Of a stretch of DNA of 64,000 bases, positions 12,039-23,453 are shown in pieces. The DNA is from Centroberyx gerrardi. Its lineage: Eukaryota; Chordata; Actinopteri; Beryciformes; Berycidae. Both the position numbers and the translations under genes were made by a program. Positions within the stretch are counted from its first letter, which is position 1. Each line of letters opens with the position of its first letter. The DNA lies in contig NC_135998.1 of the NCBI RefSeq assembly GCF_048128805.1, positions 20,177,156 to 20,241,155 on the forward strand, given 5' to 3'. Below the pieces are notes generated by a model. That model had not been told where the DNA came from and did not search any database. It saw only the letters and a list, made by a program, of their open reading frames with translations.

Positions 12039-12068
12039 GAAAGCTGTGATGGCCGTGGAGCTCTCTGA
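12039..12068 (+). CDS. sema4d: sema4d alternative exon D: last codons and stop of the secreted-type form
   Basis: The acceptor CCCTCCACAG is followed in phase 0 by codons for ESCDGRGAL and a TGA at 12066-12068. The preceding exon ends on a phase-0 Trp codon, so the joined tail reads WEKAW then ESC. It supplies a cysteine near the very C-terminus, which could form a disulfide between chains, as class 3 semaphorins do with a C-terminal cysteine (inference). A long AT-rich stretch follows as 3' UTR, ending at a canonical polyadenylation signal at 12987. Confidence 0.6.
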   Translation, partial: ESCDGRGAL

Positions 12069-12992
12069 AGAGGTCATGAGCTTCACTTGTCTCGGCTGAA
12101 TTCGGTTGTGAACACGGTCCTCGCCCCAGGTGGACCAGGCCTTAGACACTGAAACTATCATAAACTGATGTGATGTGATGTCCCAGTGTCACTTCTTAGA
12201 CTGAAGTGTGGATGGACCTGTGAAGAAAAGGATTCACAACACCTGCCGTGTGTAGGGGCTCACCTGGCTGCGATGACAGCGTTGGACTCTTTCCCAAACT
12301 GACGAGGAGACAAAGCTCATCGGTTGCCTTAGTTTGAGGACAAGTGGGCCGCCTTTCTGACAGATGTGCATTCATTTCTATTTTTACTGATCAAAATGAA
12401 CATTCTGAAAGCGACGCTCGTATTGGAACGATAAAACATAAAGAGGTGAACACCTGGAGATATGAGCGGAGAATTTAACAGTGTTTATGTAAGTGATGTT
12501 GTGCTGCATCTGTGGCAGTTCAGGCCTCTATAGTTTCTGTGAAGTTTGCACTCTTCTCTCACCAGCATTTTGACTCCATCACCACAGTCTTGCAGACACT
12601 TTTACTTGCGATTACATATAGTGCCTTGTGCCTTTAATCTATATTGGGCATGTAGGATTTGTCCCCCCCACAGAATTAAAGCCCAAGTTGATTTTAGGGT
12701 TTTTGAATAGCATCACGTTGTTGTAGGGGTGAAGTACTTTGTACTTTACAACCACCATTATACTGTATACCTCTTATATTTCACATTAGGCTTCAGCACG
12801 AGACAATATCAAGAAATTCAAATACAGCTCCAGCATTCACAATGAGTCGAAGTCATGGATTACTGCCATGGATGGCTAGTTTATTACAGATTGCACATTG
12901 TTGCTTTCTGTCTGCAGTTATCTTTTCTCCATATCAACACTGTGACTCTGTATTTACCTTCGGTTTTAAGACAATCTTGTAGCAGAAATAAA
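12069..12992 (+). other. 3' UTR of the secreted-type sema4d transcript with AATAAA at 12987
   Basis: About 0.9 kb without a good reading frame follows the TGA of exon D. AATAAA at 12987-12992 is followed by TTGAGTTTGTTTTAGC, a T/G-rich downstream element. This is an inferred UTR, consistent with exon D being terminal. Confidence 0.55.
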
Positions 12993-15900
12993 TTGAGTTT
13001 GTTTTAGCTGTTGTCTACACTGATCCCAACGTCTGTGTACAACCTTATTTTGGTCACCTTTGCTTTCTGTTTATTCATTTATCACCTTTGAGTTCAGACC
13101 CTTGTACTAATTTTAACTTTTGACATCAATTGACATGATGAAATATTCACAGAACTATTTCACACATTTCTAAACAGGCATTTTTCGTCACCGCTACCCC
13201 ACAACGGTCATCCAGACTCTCTGCCATGCTGACATGTCAGCCTTTTTCTACCATCTGAATTATTAACCAGCCTCCACCCCGACACACTCACACACCTCCA
13301 CCCTCCATTTCTGGTTGGGAGCCGGTTATGACATTTTCAGAGGACACAACGGTATCCTTAGCTGGAAATGATTAAACTCTTTTCCCATAGACGTGAAGGT
13401 TGTAGGCCAAATCTGAAAGACAGATACCTTAAAGAATAGTGGGCATAAGAATAACGACAACAAACAAAATAAGCCACAGATTCAATGGCTGTCTTCAATA
13501 CAAATCATTTCATGGAGAAAAAGCTGTCTTTACACTGGCCAACATTTTGCAAAATCCCAAATATGTTGTTCTGTAGTCGAAGCTATCACAGTGTGACACT
13601 GAAATTCCTTCTTTTTTGAGGAGTAATCTACAGCTGGGGCCGTAGCACCCTCTTGTGACCAACTGAACAAGCACAAGCTGGAACAAAGTTTCATCATAAT
13701 GCATTTTTAACAGTGTAAAAAAACATCTCAGAACAATACGAAGTAGATTGTTTATTATTTATCAGATAGGTAAGGACATAAATGTCAAGGCAGCACCGTT
13801 TTTCCCAAGACTGATGAAAATTTAAACAATGCAACACAAAATGCAAGGTTGCCATTTTCAGTTCCATTTAGCACCAGACAGTGGTTTGAGAAAAGTAACC
13901 ACAATAAAAGTCATACAAGCCATCTGGATTGTTGTCCTATGTCTTATCCAGCATGACTGTAGAGAGAAGTGGCTTGTTGCATCATCCACAAATCAGTCCA
14001 TGCAAAGACAGGCAACTTACTGATTCTGCCACAAACTCACAAGACGCTCATCTTCCTGACTTTGCCTGCAAAGGTGATAAATCTTCTCAGTTTGTGGGAA
14101 AAAAGGACATTTCCTTGGCCATGGAAAAAATAGAATACTTGGATATCAGTTGTTTATGTTTTCAACAGAATCTCAGTTTAAACCAGTGAAGGAAAATCAG
14201 ATTATTCAAAAAACCAGCATCAGCATGTTTCTAAACCAACCCGTGTCATCGCCTCAGGGAGCTTGTTGGATCACATTGCGACACATCAACAGGCCTACAT
14301 GAAACAAGAGAGACTGGGGCTGGCACACAGTCAATTTCCGGCCACTAGAGGACGCCATCACAAAGCCACTAACTATTGAGGTGAGGACAATTTTTTATTT
14401 TTGTAGTAGGCTATCAAAAGTATTGGCGTAGGAAGCACACCCATGATCAAAAGTAAAATAAAAAAAAGTCCTTCACTATATAACTGTGGTAGATAGTGTT
14501 ACATTCAGTTAATAGAGGTAGAAATTAGCTATATTTTGATATGATGAAAGTCTGTGATGCATGATGGTAGCTGGGTAACATCATATTATCACAGAGGTTG
14601 TCCTAATGTTGGAGGGGTTGGTTGGTATATGTGGGGTAGTATACCAATATCACTGTGTAACAACACCAATTTCAAAACATTCTGTGTGGATTAGCCTTTA
14701 TGATAACAAAAACACAAGGTGAATTTGATACATTTTGGACAATTTGCATTTGGAAGTGGATGCAGGCAAATCATAGGCCTACATGTTTAATTATTTATAA
14801 CAATGTTGAATATTTTCTCAGTCCTTGGAATCGCTGCCCCGGAAGTTGCCTCATTTCATTGGCGGGCCCTGATCCTGAGGTAATCCGAGTCTGGTATCTA
14901 AATTTTGTTCTTTCATCATTAGGTCTATATATTGTTATTTTGATGCGGTAAAGCATATGTCAACCCTGTTAGACTAAAATACGGAAGAAGTAAATCAAAT
15001 TTATATTTGTTAATCAAGGCAAGTTGCTAACTTTAGCTCACTTGTTAAGTTGCTAACCTTTGGTTAACATTTAACCTATGCCTGTAATATATGCATATCT
15101 GACAGGATAAAATGTGTATACTGTGTGTGTGGATAGGGGAGGGAGATGAAGCATGGCATATTAAATCAATGGGAGGAGAATGGTCTTCTCTTCCTGTCCC
15201 CTAAGTGGGCGGGAAAACTTTTTTGTTCCTATTATTGCAGCCAAATGCTGCAGAGTTTCGTCATTTTAAAATAGCTAATCTAATGTATTAGCTCTTTCTT
15301 GGTAATCGACAATACTGTACAACAATGGAAATGATTGCGTGCAATTTGCATGCAAATTTGCTGCCTGTAAGCAAGCAATCAACCAGAAACTACAGAAGTG
15401 CAAAGTCAGATTTTATGATCTCCAAGCTGACTTCACTTTTCTAACTGCCATGAGAACCAAAAAATTCACACCAACAACCTTTGCATTTCAGAGTATTTGC
15501 TTTTATTTCATTTCACTGATGTAACTGTAAGTCTCTCATGCTCATATTGTGATTTGGTCCACCATATGTAGTCTGATGTTCCTTTAAATTTCTGTCTATT
15601 TGGTTGCCTAGCAACGTTCCCACAGAGGCAAATCCTCTATTAACATATAGCTGAATATATTATATTTAACCAGATATAATTGTCCTATAAACATAATGTT
15701 GGTGTCAATATGTTTGGAATACCCTCGGATTTCCATAAAAAGCCCAAGTACTAGTCTCAGTCTTCATGGGGAGATAGAATCTGGGCACGCTGCTCCCATA
15801 GTGAGACCATAGAGCCTCGGTTACTTCCTGTCTAAGGTGGGGGGGGCGCTAACAAAACCATGTGACAAAGGACCAGGAACCAGAGGCCAGAATCTTTAAC

Positions 15901-16055
15901 TCCATTCAGAATTAAAAGTCTCTGGTTAAATGCCAACAAGCCACTTGTGATTTAACAATATTAAATCATATATAATCATGTGTTGTTCATGTTGTTTATA
16001 TTGTATAATAAATATGATATATGATATATGATATATATTATATATTTATAGAGAT
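12993..16055. other. Spacer between sema4d and the pogo-like relic
   Basis: AT-rich DNA with only short, scattered open frames that resemble nothing I know. An X-box-like word lies at 15603. An AT dinucleotide-rich patch with repeated ATATGAT lies at 16010-16050. I searched by eye for CKS2 and SECISBP2 protein motifs on both strands and saw none. Confidence 0.6.
15603..15615. promoter_or_regulatory. X-box-like motif GTTGCCTAGCAAC
   Basis: It fits the RFX-factor X-box pattern GTNRCC, 0-3 bases, RGYAAC with a one-base spacer. No gene start is recognised nearby, so a function is not shown. Confidence 0.3.
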
Positions 16056-17327
16056 TTATAGAGATTGAGGGCAAGCAGGAGCTAAGGATAGCTGTTGGTT
16101 ACACCAACAGACAAATATTTTCTCCAGAATTGGAAAGAGAGCTGGTCGAATATCTGCTCAAGTCAGTCTACATTTACTATGGCCTGTCGCCTGTCGGAGG
16201 TGAGAAACCCAGCTTTTCAGCTTGCAGTGGCACACAGCATCAAGGTGCCTAAGAATTGGTCAGAGCTGCAACAAGCCAGCTGTGACTGGTTTACTGCCTT
16301 TGTGAAGATGCACCCATCTCTTTCAATCCGCAACCCAGAGGCCACAAGCCTTACAAAGAAACAAAGAAAATGTCTGAGCTTTTTTGGACTAGCCTACCTC
16401 GACATGGTCATGCACAGGCACAACTTTGCTCCATGTGACATGGATGAGGCAGGAGTGACAGCTGTCCATAGACCGGACAGGATCATTGCCAGGTGGGGAT
16501 TTAAACAGATAGGGTCCCTGACCTCGGCAGAGTGAGGGACACTGGTGACCCTTACATGTGCAGCTTCGGCCACAGGGAAGCAGCATCCCTCCCTATTTTA
16601 TATTCCCCAGGGTCAACTTCAGGGACAGCGTCATCATAAATGGCCCTGTTGGATGCAAAGGAGGTGCAAACCCATCAGGGTGGATGACAGAAGAACATTT
16701 CATTGACTGGATAATCATGAATCGCACCTGTCTATCAGTGGCCTGAACTACGCCAAGGAAAATGGTGTAGTGGTGCTCTCCTTTCTGCCGCACTGCTCCC
16801 ATCGCCATAGCATATCCCTTGGCTGCAACCCCAATGAACATCCAGTCAGGACTCAGCATTGACTGGTTTCCCCTTTAATAGGGACATCTTTTCAGAGCGG
16901 GACTTTGCCTCATTCTGTGTTACGGACCTGGCAAACCCTGCCCCTGAGTTCATCGTTGTCCCTGCACTGCACTGGTGGTGCTGTCAGGAGGAAGAGAAAA
17001 ACCGCCATCCTGACAGACACACCGGTCAAAAGAGATCTAGGGGAGCAAAAGGCCAAAATAAAGAAGAGGCTCTTTGAAAAAAACACAAGAAGCCATCCAA
17101 AGCTCCTGCTTGTAAAATGAGCCGGAAAAGGACTTCATCATCATCGGAGTCTGACGAAGATGAATACTTCTGTCTCCTGTGTCGAGCCCCTTTCAAACAG
17201 CCAGCCTGGGGAATTTTGGATTCAGTGCCAATCTTGCAAAAAGTGGGCGCATGTGTTATGCACTCCATGTCTACATCCGATCTATTACTGCCAGAACTGT
17301 GACTCATATGACTCAGGATCTGATTGA
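16056..17327 (+). pseudogene. Broken pogo/Tigger-like transposase (Tc1/mariner superfamily)
   Basis: The reading jumps between frames but is recognisable. It starts with an N-terminal helix-turn-helix region ([19 protein letters not shown]). A CENP-B/Tc5-type DNA-binding part follows ([33 protein letters not shown]). The start of the DDE nuclease is present (DMDEAGVTAVHRPDRIIA) and then GGANPSGWMTEEHFIDW. The segment expected to hold the second catalytic Asp is deleted: FIDW is followed almost directly by LNYAKENGVVVLSF. Another large deletion follows PHCSHR. The C-terminus encodes a serine/acid-rich stretch and then a Cys/His-rich finger (CLLCRAPF; WIQCQSCKKWAHVLC; CLHPIYYCQNC) ending at TGA 17325-17327. 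Several frameshifts and deletions mean it cannot make an active enzyme. Terminal inverted repeats were not found by eye. Confidence 0.8.
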
Positions 17328-20300
17328 GACCTCACTTTGACACACACACACGCGCACACACACACACACACACACACACATGCACAAAGAAAGAGAGAGG
17401 GAGAGAGAAAGGGAGAAAGATAAATAACAACACTATAGGATTGTGGCTAGAGAGGGGTGGAGACTATTTTATTTATTTATTCACGTATATTCCTCTTCAC
17501 AAAACGACCTTGGCTCATGGCCGTACCTATCATTGGTAACATTGAGGTCTTGTCCTGAGTCATGTGTGTTTATAGATATATAGATACTTTTAATATTTTT
17601 CCCTGAGGTACTTTTGAAATAAAACTCAGCTCTGCCACGTTTCTGGGGGTTGTAGTTTTTTAAAGCAACAATATAACGTGATCAAGCAAGTAATATTAAA
17701 TGATGAAGTGAACAAGATTACGCAGTCCCAAACTGACTATAAAATTGAAACTGTATTGATGTGATTAAAACAAGTGTTAAACAAAAGATCTGCAGCCACT
17801 TCAATTATTATGTAGCCTATTATTAAATTTACAGCCTGCTGCACTTTGTTTATAGTCAGTATTGAATTCATAAATAAAAATAATTTAAAGTTATGGGTTA
17901 ATTAACAGTAACAACTAAAATATTGCGAGTGAATCAGTGAAAACATCAACATCAGCAACAATTCCTTTAAAAATACCCTCATATTTTTACAATCTGTTGC
18001 GTTTGACAGGAGAGCTTGAAGAAGAGGAAGAGGCCACTTTTAAATCTCTGTCCGACTCCCGCTGCTCGTGACTCCGTAACCTAGCAACAGCCGGTGCGGA
18101 CACACACGTCATCACACACAGAGTGAGCAAACACACTGAGGAGGAGAGAGAGTGTCAGCTGTAGTTCTTGCCGTCAAATTTCTTCTGTAATCATAAAATA
18201 TCCCACTACTAGACTACTAAATAAAGTAAACATGGATCTTGCAGGTCTTTACATTAAAATTAATGAATTACTTTAATTTACCTTGGAGAGCAAATGGTCA
18301 AAAAATACTACCAAGGAAGAACTGATTCACTTTTCATGTCGATTGGCCAAAAGGGGGCGTGGTTTTGGGCGTGGCATATCACCCTATCGAGAGATTCACA
18401 TAGCATTAGTTTCAGGATTGGTTATGGGCCTGAAATCGCTGATTGCAGGTTTAAAATAAAAAGTCTTTGGTTTGATGATTTAGAGAAATGTTTTAAGGTA
18501 TGGTGAGCATATACAGTATATGGGGCTAATCACCCTAATCACACACATGTGCACACACACACATACACGCACACACACAAAATTACGTGATCCTCTAGCA
18601 CTTCCGCTGGCCTCTTTAATGAACCATTCACAGAAAGCTCAAATGACGCTCCAGACACGATTATGGAGATGAGCTCTCAAGGCTCTGGATGTTATTGTTC
18701 ACACAGGAAATTCTTACATCACTCCGCTCCCCTCCAGTAGGTAGTCAATAGTGTTTTCATTTGCCATTCATTTTACAGCGTTTCATTCAGCTTCTGAGAA
18801 TCAGGACACAAGATTGTATAATCACAGGCAATAATGCTAAAGAAATTAGGTCACCTACCTGCACAGTCCTATTTGGCCATGGATGTAGCTTTCTACATGA
18901 CACAGAAATTCCTCTCCAACAGTATGTGTGAACATCAGGGCAACTGCAGTTATCACTATATTTTAATAAAAAGGTAATAATGTTGAATAAATACATCCAC
19001 TTAACTGATTCTACACTTGTTTATCATTATCTTTACATTGATAACACCATAAAAAAGCAATAAAATGTAAAGTATGAAAGATCATTCCACAGGGTCAGTG
19101 GTCTACAGAATGAATGAAACTCCATGGTACGATACAATGCAATATTGCCTGTCTTTGTGATCACAATGTTTGTGTTATCTGTAGCTTGATAATTGCTTTT
19201 TTTCATTTTAAAAGTTCCATTATGTGGCCTAAATATAGGCGCCTCAGATTTATCATCATTATGTTGAACATAATTTAACATTTAATGTCTGCTAGACGAT
19301 CTATAGGAGTATGAATTCTACTTGTATCACTCTGTCACCATTTCAAACTGTGCAACAGAGGAGTACATATGTGAGTCATATGATACAAACCAATGAAGAG
19401 CAGTCAGTAGCAGTCTATGGTTTATAGGCAGTATAGGCAGTTGGCTAGGGCGGCAGGTGGCCAGGGGCGGCAGAGCGCTGTTTTATTTATTATTATATTA
19501 TTAATTTCAAAGTAGTTCCCTTCCTGCCCCATATGCTTCCCTGCTCCTCCCACTTGGTGCCTCCGTTCTGTGCCCACAGGAGGGCTCAGACAGGGACAGG
19601 GGACGAGTATATGTCAAAAAGTACCACACCGCACTGTACAGGTAATATTAAAACAAGCAAGCAAGCAGGTAACCAAATGCGCCCCTCCAATTCCTTTAAA
19701 GCCCCAATATGTGATCACTGTTGAGAGCAGGTCTCTTGTGGCTGAGCAAGGAATTACAACATCACAACTGTTTTGGTTTGCCTTGGTGCATGTGGGCATG
19801 ATAATTGTTTTATTCTCTTGTCATGTTTTCTCAGTTTTCCATTTCCATGCAAATTGAATTAAAATAAACCACAAATCATCACCATGTACGTGTACATGTA
19901 AGTCAAATCTTACTGCATGATAACTAGCCTGCCCTGCTTTATAAATGCACAATACACCCATTTTCTTCCATTTAGATTTAATCTCCAATATAATTGCCAT
20001 GTAACCCTTTTTTTGACAACCCAGGTTTTCAAAAGAATTTGCCTTGAGATGCAGACAGATACTGTGCAGGTTGCTATCAGACTACTTTTCACATTTGCTA
20101 TTTTGACTAAACACTGAACCAGACATCACAGCTACGATCACCTCTCAAGTCCTCACTCTCTGCCACAGGAGATAGTGGGGATCCTCCATCAGGCACTTTA
20201 ACTTGTATATATTTTATAAGTTGTTTATATGTGACACTCTTATTCTTCAAACAGTTGTCTCCATGAAACTTGCTCATGTATAGACGTATCTTTGAAAATG

Positions 20301-22798
20301 TAAACATTTGTCCATTTGGGCTCAAACCCCACATGGTCGCTTCTGGCTATATTGTCTTTTGATTTTTTTGTTTTTTTTGGTCCATCAATATCCCGTTGGA
20401 GCATGCTGCCATCAAAAGTGGTAAATAATTCAACCAACTTATCACCCACTATTATGCATTCTGTTTAGTTTTAGTGTGTTGAAAACCCTGTTGTGTTTTC
20501 CACAGGACCTATTTACAAATTTGATAATTGGCAAATAGAAGCCACTACAAGTACAGGATTGACCTGGGGAAAAATAAATATGGGAAAATATTTTTTATGT
20601 ATATGATATATGAGTCAAAAGGAAACAATAAGCATTGCACTCAACCAGGCTCTTCTTCTTGTGAACAGCACAGGCCAGAAAGATAAAACCTTTCATAGAC
20701 AGTAATTAACAATAGCTACAAAAACATACAAAACATATATTTTTTTAAACATATCATTATAATGGCAAGCTCCAAGTCCAAATAGAATTCAAATACAAAT
20801 ATACACTGTTTTTACATTTTTAAAATTTTTTTTATCAAATTGTTTTTGTTTCTTATGAGAATATATTGAATATTAACCCTTATTAATTGTGCTAAAATGT
20901 TGTTTTAAATTTAGCTGATCATTATGGAATATATGCTGATACATATCTTGAAAAAAAAAAATATATATATATATAAAATGGGTACACTTATATACACATG
21001 TAGCCTATGTCAGCCCATACAAACATAACATATCAGGCATTTGTTATTTCAATGTGTCTGTACTGTCTGCCCTTATACAAATAAAGTGTTCATTACTAAT
21101 TGAATGTGTAGATGGCCACTGTTCATATGAATGTCGAAAAAAGCTCATACTGGTGACAAAATAATAAAAAAAAAAAACTGGGGGTGTCATTTTTATTTTC
21201 TATTTTCTATCCTGGAAATTCTTTAGATTCTCATTCTCTTAACCATATGTTATCTTATTATATTACTTAATTATCTCATATCTGATGGTGTATGTGCCAT
21301 TTATATAGCATTTTCAGAGCTAACAAAATGTACACCTGCGTCTGAAATGGTCTCTTCCACTATTCTGCAAGCCTTCCCTGAATGAGTCATCCAGCCGGCT
21401 CCTCATTGGATAAGACCATGCCATCCCTAGGGATTGCCTTGCAGAGGCAGAAAGGCCTCGCTTCCATTCACAGAAACATTGGTATGCCAGCCTGCTATTT
21501 CATTCACATAAAAGACTAAATATTGCACGCCTTTATTGTCCTCTGCTCTTTTTCTCCTTTGTCTTTTTGGCTCTTCTCTTGATTTGCGAGGGGCTTTCTT
21601 TTCTTCCCTCCTTTTGTGTGTGCCTTTGTTTCTGAGGAGAGAAAGCAGACGTGCTGCCTTTTTTTTTTCTATATTTGCCAGGCAGGAAAGAGAGATGTTG
21701 GGAGGGACTGCAGTGCGAAATCTGCAGCAGAGTGAGAGCGGAAGCTGCTTATGAATGAGTGTCAGTCTTTCGGCTTTGCTAGATGCTCCTGAGGACATTT
21801 TACATGAATGGTGTCTGGCTGTGTGCTTTCTGCTACAGGGGAGACGAAGAGGCTTCATTGCTGCTGGTTTTAAGGACACTCTTGAGCTGTTTCTCTTATC
21901 CTTTTGGCTGCTTCATTGACTCATCATCTGCCTGAGAAACATGTCGTTCATACTGTGTTTTTTTTTTGTTGTATCATTCATGTAGTTGAACCAGGACCAA
22001 TTGCTGGGTGTTTTAGACAGGCTGTGAGACTGTATCTGCTTGCTAGTAGTGGAACGACATTTTATAATCCTTTGTAGCAGAATGCTGAGGGAAAATTGAT
22101 GATGCACATGAGGCAAATGGACTAAAAACTGTTTTATTTTGAATAATTGGATGTTTTGTTTCAGTCACATTAAAAGTGGATTAGAAATAATTTGTACAGA
22201 AAAGCAAGTGTTTTAGCCAGTCATAGTTTTTGGGCATGGAGGTAATGCATGCCCATTTTCTGCAGCTGTTATAATTTTACATGGACAATACATTAATGAT
22301 GTTATGCATTTCCAGTCTTGCAGTAATTTCATTATATTATTTCTTCCATTGATTTGTATGATATCTTTTACATCCTTTGTGGAACACAGTATCTTTATGA
22401 TAGCTTTAAATAGAGATTTTATTATTATCTTTTCTGTTAGGGAAGACACACTTATTGTAAGCTGTCAATAACATGAATGCTAGTTTTGATTACTTATTTC
22501 ACTATATTAATTATTAACTCTGTGATCAACTCATACGCTGTGTATCATCCTTTCATTTGTACTTCTTTTATTCATTTGTACATTTTAAGACAATAAGAGT
22601 ATGAACATGAACGCAAGCTAATTATTATTATTATTTTTTTAATTACTAAGTTAGATCATCAAGCTACTTCTCATCCTTTGTTTCCTTTTCTCATTACAAC
22701 CAAATAAGAGAGCAAGAATAACTAAGAAGCATTCCTACAATGTTGAAGAAATATCAGACTGGGAAATTTGAAAATTGATTGGTTCTACTGTGCTGTAA
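17328..22798. other. Spacer upstream of shc3
   Basis: A CA microsatellite at 17341-17380 is followed by AT-rich DNA. At 18000-18230 there is a less AT-rich patch with an X-box-like word, GTAACCTAGCAAC (18076-18088), and CA/GA-rich sequence that could be a promoter or a repeat. At 18340-18380 GGGGGCGTGG-type words resemble fish repeats. A GGCGGCAG-rich patch lies at 19450-19480. No frame here resembles a known protein. Confidence 0.5.
18076..18088. promoter_or_regulatory. X-box-like motif GTAACCTAGCAAC
   Basis: A second exact match to the RFX X-box pattern with a one-base spacer. It lies in a 200-base patch richer in GC than its surroundings. No coding exon was recognised next to it. Confidence 0.3.
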
Positions 22799-23453
22799 GT
22801 GGGAGGATTTTTTCTCCCTCCAACAGGAAGTGATTTGCAGTGTTCAGCAAGCCTTTTGTTGAGAAGGTTTTCTCAGATCAGTGAGTCATGCTTTAGCTCC
22901 GAGCCGGCAGGCAGGCAGGCAGCAGTCAGTAGAGAGTATTTGCTCTTCCCTTGCAGTATCAACGATCATCGCCAACATAGAGCCTCCTCTGTTCTCTTAC
23001 TTTGTCTATCTGAGGCTAGATATCATTATCATCTTCATCACCATCTTTACCGCTGGAAACCAAACAAGCCCCACCACAACACTGGCAGCTTTTTAGAGAC
23101 CTTTTTCTCTCCGTCTTCTGCCTCCTCTGCTTCCATGTTGTGTTTCCATGGATTGTGTCTGTGTATTTCTCTCTGACGGATTGGATTGCAGCTTTGGATT
23201 TTACTAAAGGCAGCTTGGACTTTGGCGACAGCAGTGGCAGCAGCTCAACACAACCACCACTGTAACCTCAATAGAGAAAATTACAGTCAGGTGGCCTGTG
23301 ATTGCTAAAAGGCGTTTGCTGCCTGTACTGCTGCTGCTATGTTACAGGAGAGGGTAATCAGCACGGCTCAGCCACGTCTGCCAGCACACTTGTGAAAGAG
23401 GCAGGCTGTGTGTCGGTCGGTGGAGAGGAGGAGAGAGCAAGAGAGAGAAGGGT
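22799..23453 (+). other. Probable shc3 5' leader and promoter-proximal region
   Basis: GC content rises relative to the AT-rich spacer and the sequence runs without obvious repeats into the start codon. Short upstream ATGs occur. There is no TATA box I would trust. Whether the leader is one exon or spliced cannot be seen. Confidence 0.4.

Noticed and set aside
13510..14190. Possible 3' end of a minus-strand gene (TTTATT near 13751, short frames on both strands)
   Set aside because: No protein motif could be matched to SECISBP2, CKS2 or anything else, and a single reversed polyadenylation word is not enough.
21427..21879. 150-codon minus-strand frame upstream of shc3
   Set aside because: Lys/Arg/Glu-rich text with no recognisable domain and no splice partners; it may be leader or regulatory DNA but not a supported gene.
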